NCBI GenBank assembly: GCA_947683625.1
Contig: CANTUR010000667.1
Location: 310,001-374,000 of the forward strand
DNA: 64,000 bases
Direction: 5' to 3'
DNA from: Mallotus nudiflorus
Taxonomy: Eukaryota > Streptophyta > Magnoliopsida > Malpighiales > Euphorbiaceae
The position numbers and the translations under genes were made by a program. The notes below the pieces were generated by a model, which worked only from the letters and a program-made list of their open reading frames with translations, ran no database searches and was not told the DNA's origin. This document shows positions 22,498 through 35,017 of this stretch, one piece after another. How positions within the stretch are numbered: the first letter of the stretch is position 1; the number at the start of each line of letters is the position of its first letter.

Positions 22498-25400
22498 TGT
22501 CACGACCCAAAACAGGGGCCATGACCGGCGCTAGGGAACGGGAATTCTTTCGAATCCGGAACCCGTAGCAAGCCTAAAAAATAAAATAAATATGCAATAA
22601 TAACAATAAAAATATAATATGCAGCGGAAAATAAAATCATAAATATTACAATATCATCCATATCAACTGGATTCAATTCAAAACTCATCTCATCACATAT
22701 ATAAAATCTCTTTAATACAAATCCAGTTTCAATATAATACATCTCCTTAAAAACAAATACATAAAATCCAATACTTTAATTTACAACTACTGAAAATCAC
22801 AACTACTGAAAATCACAACTACTGCAGTGTCTAGATAAAATAAATAAGACTCAAGTATACAATTTACATAAAGAAGCCGGGGCGGAAGAAATCCGACGTA
22901 TCGACCTACTACTGAGGTCTGAGGAAGTTGACTCTCCTGAAAAATAGTCAACGGAGGGGAGTCAGACCTCACTGAGTGAATTACTACAATATATATACAT
23001 ACACACTAAGTGATAATGCATACAGTCAACAGTATACATATAATATGTATATATACAGGCAATTGCACACAGATGCAATAAAAATCATTTTATATATTTG
23101 TCTGAAAATCAACTTTTATGAAGGATCACATAGAACCCTAGAATATCGCAACCTCAGGAAATAGTGTTAAACAACACTCTAGCCATATAGGCTCACTGAT
23201 TCCAAATATATCCACTTAATCCATATGGACAGTAGACTGGCCCCGAGACACTAAGTCAACCGAGCTCCAGCAGTCTGACTGCCAATGTGATTGGCCCCGA
23301 GACACTTGGTCAACCGAGCTCCAGCAATCACACCCCAAACCACATCTCACATATCAATAATCATAATCAAATCAATATCCACAAATAGGTTAGTAATAAA
23401 GCCTAAATACTATAGGCGTACCGGTACGTACTCGGTCCTAGTGCTGCCCACTAGGTAGCACGTTCTATTGATATCCTTCATTAATAAATAATAAAACATT
23501 CATTCACAAAAATAAATGATGCATGGATATAAATGAAATAGCAATATAAACCATATATATACCGAAAATATACCAAACATAAACCAGGTATATTTTGAGT
23601 ATATATATGTCAAATAAATCCAATCAAATCATGAATTAAACTAAAAATATATTTAAAAACATTTTAAATATATTTTATTAATAAAACATGTATATAATTT
23701 ATTATATACCAAAAATATACCAAAAATATACTTGAATATAAATCATATTATTTATGCATATTTAGTCAAAATAAAACATGCATTTTCTAAATCATGCATC
23801 CTAAGCATATATATATAATATAGTAAACTCACCTAATGCGCTCCACGAGACAGGTCCGACGGGCCTGGTCCACTAACCCTCGGTCTCGGCGCAACTAAAC
23901 AAGAAATAATTAATCGACATCAGAATAACCCTAACAGAAATCCTAGAATTAAATCTAGAGTATTCAACACAGAATCGAAAATTAGGGTTCGACTGGATAT
24001 CACGTTTTACGAGAATTCTACCGGAAATCCGGCAGAACCTCCCCTGTAAAACGGACATCTCTCTACTCAAAAGAGTAGAGCCGACCCTGCAAAGAAAATA
24101 CACTTCAAAAATAAACACCACAATCAATCACAACCCCTCGGTCGGACTCCAGACTACAATCTGTCGACCGGGGTCCACAACACAGAATATATATTCAAAT
24201 ATACCAAAAATATCCTTAAATCATAAAAATACATTTCATACGTAGAAATTACATAATAAATCTTGAAACACTGTAAAAATCGATTAAAACTCATTTTATT
24301 AGAAAAACCGTATATTATATATATAATTGAAAATAATTCCCGGAAAATAGTTTTAATTAGTTAAAAAATACTAGATATTTTGTAGAAATCATTTTTATAC
24401 CTTAAATAAATATTAAAACCAATTAAATTACATTTTTAGACAATTTAGGGTAAAATTACCAAAATACCCCTATATATATATATATACCTAAATTACTTCA
24501 AAAATTCACCAAAAATCATACACTTATCCAAAATTAATTTTCTCAACATATTTATCAATAATATCAATAATTAAACTCAATTAACCAATTAAATTCAATT
24601 TAAAACACAATTAACTTAATTTTACAAAATCACATAAACTTCAATAATTAAAAATAAATACTTAGAAATTCATAAAAATTCCAAATAAATTCCTATAATT
24701 CATTTCAACACCCAATTCAACCATAAACTCCAATTTCATAATTTAAATAATTAATTTCCGAAAATTAGAAAATAATATTAAAATATTCAAAAATACCCAA
24801 AAATCCAAAAAACCTCCAAAAATTTTGTAAAAATTCATACATGAAGATTAAACTACCAGGAACAACATTTGTGAAGGAAGTTTCCATGAATCATCCAAAT
24901 CGAAGCTCAAAAAAATCAAAAACCAAAAGTGGCCGAAAACTTCAAATCAAAACCTAAGCAATTCTAGACCATTTTAGCTCAAACCAAAGCTAGAATAACA
25001 CTCACCGGAGCTCAAGGAGAAGATAGAGACCGGCGGTGTCGAAAACGGTGGCCGGAGGAGGGAGAAACGGCGGTGAGGAAATGTGGTGGCCGGCGCGCGG
25101 GAGAAGAAGAAGAAGAAGAAGAAAAAGAAAAAGAAAGAAAAAGGAAAGAGAAAGAAAAAGAAAAAGAAAGAAAAAGGAAAAGAAAAAAAAATAAATTAAA
25201 ATAATTAAATATTAATAAATAATTAATAATAAAATAATAAATTTTAATAATTTAATAATAAATAAAATAATCAAATAATAATAAATAAATAATAAAATAT
25301 TAGGGTAATAATAAACCCTAATTAAATAAATATACACACACAGGCTTTATTTAATAATTTAAAAATATGTATGAGTTCATGCAAACCCGTAAATACATTT

Positions 25401-25615
25401 AAAATAATTAATAATACATTGTTTACGTGGAAATTTCCCCGAAAATGAAAGTCCCGGGAAAATTTTACGTAAAATACTGAAAATAATAGACAGTAATTAA
25501 AATAGGTTTAAAATACATATCAACTCATAAAAATATCATATAATGCATAAAAATTATTGACACTGTATATCCCGGTACAGTGTAAAAATATTTTAAAAAA
25601 ACACGGGATATTACA
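22498..25615 (-). repeat. Element 1 5' LTR
   Basis: 3118 bp, nearly identical to 14371-17492. Visible differences include a G/A in the second stem-loop (23285), ctcaccggagctcaagg against ctcaccggtcaagg, and a shorter GAA tract. Confidence 0.95.
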
Positions 25616-25722
25616 CACACAATCAAAAGTATATATATATCTAATAAGTATATATATACAAGCAAATACACGCAGGTGCAATCAAATCATTTTATATATA
25701 TTTATTGAAAATCACAGTTTAT
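25616..25722 (-). mobile_element. Continuation of element 2 3' LTR after element 1
   Basis: Begins with the cacac target duplication, then aatcaaaagtatatatat. It matches the 5' LTR of element 2 (49036-49140) up to cacagtttat. It stops where a new LTR terminus (tgtcatgaccc) begins at 25723. Confidence 0.85.
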
Positions 25723-28453
25723 TGTCATGACCCAAAACAGGGGCCATGACCGGCGCTAGGGAACGGGAATTCTTTCGAATCCAGAACCCGTAGCAAGCCT
25801 AAAAATAAAATAAAACATACAGTAATAATAATAACCACACTATATGCAGCAAAAATAAAATCATAATTATCAGAATAAAAATCCATATCTCATATATATA
25901 AATAAATCCGTTAATACAAGTTTCAGTTCAAATATTTAAGGTACATATCTCACGACTTTATTCAACTACTGTAGTGTTTAAATTATAAAATAAAACTCAA
26001 GACTCAGATATGCAGCTTACATAAAAAAGCCAGGGCGGAAGAAATCCGGCGTACAGGCCTGCTACTGAGGTCTGAAGACGATGACTCTCCTGAAAAAATG
26101 GTCAAAAGAGGGGAGTCAGACCTCAATGAGTGAATTACTATAATATATATACATGCATACTAAATGACAATGCAAACAATCATCAATATATATCTAATAT
26201 GTATATATACAGGCAAATACATACAGATGTAATAAAATCATTTTTTATATATTTTATTGAAAATCATTGTTCATGAAGGATCAAATAGAACCCTAGAATA
26301 TCGCGACCTCAAAACAGTGTTAGACAACACTCTAGCCATACAGGCTCACTTATTCCAATATATAATCACTTGTTCCATTTGGATAGTAAACTGGCTCCGA
26401 GACACTAAGTCAACTGAGCTCCAGCAGTATGACTGTCAGTGTGATTGGCCCCGAGACACTTGGTCAACCGAGCTCCAGCAATCACACTCCCAAATCATAT
26501 CTCACACATCAAATAATCATATCTAATCAATATCCATAAATGGTTAGTAATATAGCCTAAATGCTATAAGCGTACCGGTACGTACTCGGTCCTAATATTG
26601 CCCACTAGGTAGCACGTTCTATTGATATCCTTCATTAAAATATAAAGCATACATTCATAAAAGTAAATGATGCATGAATTGAATAAAATATCAACATAAA
26701 CCATATATATACTAAAAATATACCAAAAGTAAACCAGGTATATTTCGAGTATATATACGTCAAATAAATCCAATTAAATCGTAAAATAAACTAAATATAT
26801 ATTTAAAAACATTTTGAACATAAATGTCTAATAAAGCATGCATATAATTCAAAATATATCAAAATAAACTAAAAATACACTTAAGTACTGATTAAATTAT
26901 TTATGCATATTTAATCCGAATAAAACATACATTTCTAAAATCATGCATCCTAAAGCATATATATATAAAATAGTAACTCACACTTAGTGCGCTCCTCGAG
27001 AGGGGTCCGATGGGCCTGGTCCACTAGGCCTCGGTCTCGGCGCAACTAAACAAACAATAAATAACAGAAATCAGAATAAACCTAACAGAAAATCCTAGAA
27101 ACTCGATCTAGAATATTGGACATAGAATCAAAATTAGGGTTTGACCGGACATCACGTTTTACGAGAATTCTATCAAAAATCTGGCAGAACCTCTCCAGTA
27201 AAATGGACATCTCTCTACTCAAAGAGTAGAGTCGGCCCTGCAAAGAAACACACTTCGAAGAAAAGACACAGAAACACATCCATAACCCCTCGGTCGAACT
27301 CCAAACTACAATTTACCGACCGGGGTCCACAATTCACAAAACAATATAGAAATACCAAAAATACCCTTATATCACATAAATACATTTTATAAGTAGAAAT
27401 TACATAATTAACCCTAAAACACAATAAAAATCGATAAAAAGTCATTTAATTAGAAAAATCGTATATTATATATATAATTGAAAATAATTCACGAAAAATA
27501 GTTTTAATTAATTAAAAATACTAAATCATTTATAGAAATCATTTTTATACCTTAAATAATTATTAAAACCAATTTAATTACATTTTTAGCCAATTTAGTG
27601 TAAAATTACCAAAATACCCTTATATATATAAATATACTAAAATTACTCCAAAAATTCACCAAAAATAATATAATTGCACAAAATTAATTTCCTCAACATA
27701 TTTATCAATAATATCAATAATTAAACTCAATGAGCTAATTAATTTCAATTAAAAACATAATTAACCCTATTTTTCCAAAATTACATAAACTAATTAAATT
27801 CAAAATAAATACATAGAAATTCATAAAAATTCTAAATAAATTTCTATAATTCATTTAAACACCTATAATTATCATAAAACACAATTTCATAATTTATTTA
27901 ATTAAATTTCAAAAATTAGAAAATAATAATAAAATATTCAAAAATACCCAAAAATCAAAATAATTCCCAAAACTTCTAAAAAAATTCATACATGTAGATT
28001 AAGCTAAGGGGAACAACATTTGTGAAGGAATATTTCATGAATCAATCAATTCAAAGTTCAAAAAAATCAAGAACCCTAAAATGGCCGAATTACCAAAATC
28101 GAAACCTAAGCAAACCAAGACCATTTTAAGTGAAACAAAGCTTGGAATCACACTCACCGGAGCTCAAGGAGAAGAAAGAGACTGGCGATGTCGAAAATGG
28201 TGGCCGAAAATGTTGTGATCGACGATGAGAAAGAATTCAGCTTTATGATCTTATTCCGGCTAAAACTCGACGGAATAGGGCGCTGCTGGCGGCGGGGAAG
28301 GCTGGGGAAGGAGGTGGCATGCCGGACGGCACACCAACAGAGAGAAAATGGGAGTAGCAGCAGTGGTTGGTGATCGGGCGTGCGTCGGGGAAGGAGAAGA
28401 AGAAGTTGGGGCAAAATGGTAATTTGGCTATATATTTTGATTTTGACAATATA

Positions 28454-28505
<52 letters not shown>

Positions 28506-28953
28506 TTTACATTATATATTTAAATAATATAAAATCACACACATTAAATATACACCACAAACATATAATTTAATATTTTAAAATTTAATACACTTAAAAT
28601 AATTAAATAATATTAAAACTAATTAATAAATAATAAAATATTAAGGTAATTAATTAATCCCTAATTAAATAAATACACACATATACGTTATTTAGTACTT
28701 CAAAAATATATATGAGTTCATGCAAGTCCGGAAATCTATTTAAAATAATTAATACTAAATTATTTATGTGAAAATTTCTTCGAAAATGCAAGTTCCGGGA
28801 AAATTTTACGTAAAATACTTAAAATAACATGCAATACTTAAAATAAGTTTTAAATACATATTAACTCGTAAAAATATCATAATTATATACTAAATTATTA
28901 ACACTGTATATTCCGATGCAGTATTAAAATATTTAAAAACACGGGATATTACA
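25723..28953 (-). mobile_element. Element 2 3' LTR, apparently chimeric
   Basis: A full-length LTR by its ends (tgtcatgaccc...cgggatattaca) that leads directly into element 2's polypurine tract. Its first approximately 540 bp (25723-26265) resemble the element 3 subfamily (ggtctgaagacgatgac). From about 26270 it carries features of element 2's own 5' LTR (gcatgaattgaata, tataatcacttg). This fits another LTR element inserting at tttat in the original LTR and then recombining with the downstream LTR part, deleting the rest. Confidence 0.7.
28458..28504. repeat. (TA)n microsatellite
   Basis: About 47 bp of uninterrupted TA in the LTR of element 2. Similar runs are at 32961-32993, 51223-51260 and 51961-51980. 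Confidence 0.95.
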
Positions 28954-29009
28954 GTCTTCCCCCCTTACAAGAATTCATCCCCGAATTCCAGAAAGAAATG
29001 ATCACAAAA

Positions 29010-31700
29010 TCAAGAAGGGAAGAGATACGGGTAAGAAGCTCGCATCTCAGCTTCAGTTTCCCACGTATGCTCCTCGACTCTCTTGCTACGCCACAGAACC
29101 TTGACCATCGAAATCTGCTTCGAACGCAACTGTCGGACTTGATAATCTACGATCGCCACAAGTTCTTCCATAAACATCAAATCTTCACTCACCTCTACAC
29201 CGTCGGGCTGCAACACGTGTGAAGGGTCTGAGATATACTTCCTTAGCATCGAGATATGAAATACTGGATGCACTTATGACATACTCAGAGGCAAATCCAA
29301 CCGATATGCAACAGTGCCAACTCTCTCCAGAATCTCAAATGGTCTGATATATCTCGGTGCCAACTTACCCTTCCTGCCAAACCTCATAACACCCTTTCAT
29401 CGGAGATACCTTCAGAAAAAAAATCTCCAACTTGAAACTCCATATCTCTACGCCTAGGATCCGCATAACTCTTCTGTCTGCTAACTGCGGTCTCTAATCT
29501 GCGCTTAATCACGGTGACTTTCTCTACAGCATCCTAAACCATCTCAGGTCCAGTCAAAGCTCTTTTACCAATCTTATCCCAACTCAGAGGGGATCTACAC
29601 TTCCTTCCGTACAATGCCTCATACTGTGCCATGCCAACACTGCTATGATAGCTCTTATTATATGCAAACTTTACGAGTGGCAAATGATCATCCCAGCTAC
29701 CTCCTAAATCTAGGACACACATCCTCAACATATATTCCAGTGTCTGGATCGTCCTCTCAGACTGACCATCTATTTGAGGATGAAAAGCAGTACTAAAATC
29801 CAACCTAGTGCCCATCGTTTCCTGCAACTTCTACCAAAAATGAGAGGTAAACACTGAACCTCTATCTGATACAATGGACACAGGTACTCCATGAAGGCAC
29901 ACAATATGATTCACATAAAGCTTCGCTAATCTAGCTACAGAATAGGTGGCTTTCACAGGTAGGAAATGTGCAGACTTCATCAACTTGTCTATAATCACCC
30001 AGATGGAATCGTATCCATCCTTAGAACAAGGTAAACCTATCACAAAATCCATAGCTATCCTTTCCCACTTCCACTTAGGAATAAGAAGAGGCTGAAGCTT
30101 CCCAGAAGTTTTTTGATGTTCAGCTTTCATTTGCTAACACGTCAAACACTTAGCAACATAATCAGAGACATCCTTCTTCAATCCATCCCACCAGTATAAG
30201 TCTCTGATACTGTGGTACATCTTAGTAACACCTGGATGTATGCTATATACTGTAGAATGTGCTTTCTCTAGGATCTCTTCTCTCAAATCATCCACATCAT
30301 GAACACACAATCTACCACTGATCCACAACACATCATCATCATCGAGTGTGAAATTAGTGAACTTTCCTACTTTGACATTCTCTGCAAGCTCTTCTAGAAT
30401 AGGATCTCGGCTCTGAGCTGCATTAATCCTATCCCTCAGTACAGATCGTACCTTAAATTGAGCTAGCAGTCAACCTGACCTACTAATCTTCATCATCAGA
30501 CCTTGATCCACCAACAGATGCAATTCCTGGATCAATGGTCTCCTCTCAACATTGATGTAAGCAAGACTGCCTGAGGACTTTCTACTCAAGGCATTTGCTA
30601 CCACATTAGCTTTACCCGGATGATATAATATCTCACAGTCATAATCCTTTAATAATTCCAACCATCTCTTCTGCATCAGATTCAGATCTCGCTGTTGGAA
30701 AATGTACTTAAGGCTCTTGTGATCAGTAAATATCTCACAAGTCACCCCGTACAGATAATGTCTCCAGATCTTCAGAGCAAAGATCACTGCAGCCATTTCA
30801 AGGTCATATGTAGGATAGTTCTGCTCATGCTTCTTTAACTGCCTTGAACCATAGGCTATCACCCTTCCATTCTGCATCAACACACAACCAAGGCCAACTC
30901 TAGAGGCATCACAATAAACTGTGAACTTGTAACACTGGGGCGGTGGTCAATTTCTCCTTCAACAACTGGAAGCTATTCTCACAAGCTTCTGACCACTCGA
31001 ATCTAACATTCTTCTGAGTCAAGCAAGTCATAGGGGCTGCAATTCTAGAAAAATCATGCACAAACCGCCTATAATATCTAGCTAAACCCAGAAAACTTCG
31101 AATATTAGTAATAGAAGTCGGTCTAGGCCACTCAGACACTGCTTCAATCTTCTATGGATTAACCTGGATACCTTCTTTAGACACCACGTGTCCAAGAAAA
31201 GAAACACTCTCTATCCAGAAATCATACTTCGAGAATTTAGCATAAAGCTGATGATCTCTCAATATCTATAGTACAATCCTCAAGTGATATACATGCTCCT
31301 CCATACTCCTCGAATATACCAGTATATCATCGATGAAGACTACCATAAATTGATCCACATATGGTCTGAATACCCTGTTCATCATGTCCATAAAAGCTGC
31401 TGGTGCATTATTCAAACCAAAAGACATCACCAGAAACTCATAATGGCCATATCGAGTGCGGAATGCCGTTTTAGGAACATCGGCTTCACTAATCTGCAGC
31501 TGATGATAACCCGACCTCAAATCAATCTTAGAAAAGAACTGTGCACCCTATAGCTGGTCAAACAAGTCATCTATCCTCGAAAGAGGATACTTGCTTTTCA
31601 TTGTCACCTTATTCAACTCTCTGTAGTCAATGCATAGTCTCAGGGTACCATCCTTCTTCTTCACAAATAGGACTGGTGCACCCCAAGGAGAAACATTGGG
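29010..31700 (-). pseudogene. Element 2 pol, downstream part (RT, RNase H, integrase, chromodomain-like tail)
   Basis: On the minus strand: RT end with VVFIDDILVYS (31520-31266), a connection segment (31139-30909), RNase H with VLMQNGRVIAYGSR and TDHKSLKYIF (30883-30470), the integrase zinc region HPGVTKMYHSIRDLYWW (30331-30134), the integrase core with VSDRGSVFTSHFW and FHPQIDGQSERT (30130-29534), and a tail with EELVAIVDYQVRQL (29273-29010). Frameshifts and stops separate the pieces, and one 30-40 bp deletion near 30930 removes part of RNase H. The upstream half of RT and protease lie at 46313-46990, beyond element 3. Confidence 0.85.
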
Positions 31701-32957
31701 TGTCACGACCCAAAACAGGGGCCATGACTGGTGCTAGGGAACAGGAATTCTTTCGAATCCGGAACCTTAGCAAGCCTAAAAATAAAATAAAACATACAGT
31801 AGTAATAATAACAATATTTAATGCAACAGAAATAAAAATCATAATTATCAAAATAAAAACCCATATCTCATATATAGATAAATCCTTTGATACAAGTCTC
31901 AGTTCAACTTCTTAAAATACATAACTCATACAAATATAATACATAAAATCCATAATTTATTTACAACTACTGCAGTGTCTAGATTATAAAAATAAAACTC
32001 AAGACTCAGATAAGCAGTTTACATAAAGAAGCCGGGGCGGAAGAAATCCGGCGTACAGGCCGGCTACTGAGGTCTGAAGACGATGACTCTCCTGAAAAAT
32101 GGTCAACAAAGGATAGTCAGACCTCACTGAGTGAATTACTATAATATATATACATGCATATTAAATGTTAATGCACACAATCAAAAGTATATATAATATG
32201 TATATATACAAGCAAATACACACAGATGCAATAAATTCATTTTATATATTTTTATTGAAAATCATAGTTCATGAAGGATCAAATAGAATCCTAGAATATT
32301 GCAACCTCAAAACAGTGTTAGACAACACTCTAGCCATACAAGCTCACTTATTCCAATATATTCACTTATTCCATTTAGACAGTAGACTGGCCCCGAGACA
32401 CTAAGTCAACCGAGCTCCAGCAGTCTGACTGTCAGTGTGATTGGCCCCGAGACACTTGGTCAACCGAGCTCCAGCAATCACACTCCTAAATCATATCTCA
32501 CACATCAAATATTCATATCCAATCAATATCCACAAAATGGTTAGTAATATAGCCTAAATGCTATAAGCATACCGGTACGTACTCGGTCCTAGTGCTGCCC
32601 ACTAGGTAGCACGTTCTATTGATATCCTTCATTAAAATATAAAGCATACATTCATAAAAGTAAATGATGCATGAATTTAAATAAAATAGCAACATAAACC
32701 ATATATATACTAGAAATATACCAAAAATAAACCAGGTATATTTCAAGTATATATACGTCAAATAAAGCCAATATAATTACAAAATAAACTAACAATATAA
32801 CAAGGATATACATAAAACATTTTAAGAATAATTTATTAATAAAACATGCATATAATTTGAAAATATACCGAATATAAACTAAAGATAACTTAAATACCAA
32901 ATGAATTATTTATGCATAATTAATCAAAATAACATACATTCTAAATCATGCACCCTA

Positions 32958-32996
<39 letters not shown>

Positions 32997-34910
32997 GTAA
33001 CTCACACTTAGTGCGCTCCACGAGATGGGTTCGACGGGCCTGGTCCACTAGGCCTCGGTTTCGGTGCAACTAAACAAATAAAAATAATAGACATTAGGAT
33101 AAACCTAACAGAAAATCCTAGAAACTCGATCTAGAATATTAGACACAGAAACAGAATTAGGGCTCGATCGGACATCACGTTTTACGAGAATTCTATCAAA
33201 AATTCGATAGAACCTTCCTTGTAAAACGGACATCTCTCTACTCAAAGAGTAGAGCCGACCCTGCAAAGAAATGCACTTCGAAAATAAACGCAGAATTACA
33301 ATTACAACCCCTCGGTCGGACTCCAAACTACAGTCTATCGACCGGGGTCCACAATCCACAAAATAATATAGAAATACCAAAAATGCCCTTATATCATAGA
33401 AATACATTTAATAAGTAAAAATTACATAATTAACCTTAAAACACAATAAAAACCAATAAAAACTCATTTTATTAGAAAAATCGTATATTATATATATAAT
33501 TGAAAATAATTCATGAAAAATAGTTTTAATTAATTAAAAATACTAAATAATTTATAGAAATCATTTTTATACCTTAAATAATTATTAAAATCATTATAAT
33601 TATATTTTTAGTCAATTTAGGGTAAAATTACCAAAATACCCTTATATATAAATATACTAAAATTACTCCAAAAATTCACCAAAAATAATATAATTGCACA
33701 AAATTAATTTTCTCAACATATTTATCAATAATATCAATAATTAAACTCAATTAACTAATTAATTTCAATTAAAAACATAATTAACCCTATTTTCCAAAAA
33801 TTACATAAACTAATTAAATTCAAAAGAAATACATAGAAATTCATAAAAATTCCAAATAAATTCCTATAATTCATTTTAACACCTATATTTATCATAAAAC
33901 ACAATTTCATAATTTACTTAATTAATTTTCGAGAATTAGAAAATAATATTAAAATATTCAAAAATACCCAAAAATCAACATAATCTCCAAAAATTCTACA
34001 AAAATTCATACATGAAGACTAAGCTAAGGGGAATAACATTTGTTAAGGGATTTTTCATGAATCAATAAGAAAATTTCAAATAAAATTCAAAAACCTATTT
34101 CGACCAAAATGGAAAAATTGAAAAACAAGGAAATCAAGGGAGTTTGAGCTCAAACCAAAGCTAGAATCAAGATCACCGTTGCTTGAGGAGTCCAAAGACA
34201 TCGAAAATGCGAAGTTTGGTGGTCGGAGGAGGAAGAACCATGGAAGCTTGGATTCTCGGCCAAAAATGGAGTTGCTCGTTGCCGGAGAAGACGGTTGGGA
34301 CGACGGCACGCAGGGAAGGCACACTGACGGTTGGTGATAGGACGGCGAGGGTGAGGGGATGGGTTTTAGGGAAGAGAAGAAAACAGAAGAGAAAAGAAAA
34401 GAAATAAAAAAAAAGATTTTTGTATATATATATATGTATTATAATATTAATAATAGTTTAATAATTTATAATATAGTATTTTAATATAATACTTAGAAAA
34501 ATTATCCACCACACACATAATTTAATATTTTAATAATTTATACACACTAAAAATATTTAAATAATATTAAAACTAACAATAAATAATAAAATATTAGGGT
34601 AATTATTTAAACCTAGTTAAATAAATAAATACACACATATGCTTTATTTGGTACTTTAAAAATATATATGAGTTCATGCAATTATGGAAATTCATTTAAA
34701 ATAATTAAATATAAATAGTTTACGTATCAATTTCCCTGAAAATGCAAGTTCCGGGAAAACTTTACGTAAAGTACTTAAAATAATATAAAACAATTAAAAA
34801 TCAATTTTAATTAATTAACAGCTCATGAAATATCAATATTATATATAAGAATTATTAATACTGCATATCTCTATGCAGTATAAAAATATTTAAAAATACA
34901 GGATATTACA
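31701..34910 (-). repeat. Element 3 3' LTR
   Basis: 3210 bp with TG...CA ends; a TA microsatellite at 32961-32993, the twin stem-loop near 32380-32483, and a GC-rich block near 34180-34370 that differs from element 1's block. Confidence 0.93.
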
Positions 34911-35017
34911 GTCTTTTCCCCTTACAAGAATTCGTCCCCGAATTCTAGAAAGAAGAAATTACAAGATTAGGAAGAGAAGAAATACGGGTAAGAAGCTCGC
35001 TTCTCAGCTTCAGTCTC

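Larger units (their letters stand above)
14371..25615 (-). mobile_element. Element 1: complete-length young Ty3/gypsy retrotransposon (Tekay/Del-like)
   Basis: 3' LTR 14371-17492, internal 17493-22497, 5' LTR 22498-25615. The 5-bp target duplication cacac flanks it exactly (14366-14370 and 25616-25620). LTRs begin tgtcacgaccc and end gggatattaca on the plus strand. The two LTRs differ by roughly ten substitutions plus a similar or larger number of small indels over 3.1 kb, so the insertion is recent. The internal region has gag, protease, RT, RNase H, integrase and a chromodomain-like tail, but the reading frame is broken many times. It sits inside element 2's 3' LTR. The clade assignment is inferred from LTR size, domain order and C-terminal tail. 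Confidence 0.95.

Noticed and set aside
34076..34324. Serine/proline-rich open frame in an LTR, with a similar one at 45518-45781
   Set aside because: The similarity only reflects that both lie in the LTR pair of element 3; there is no independent sign of coding.
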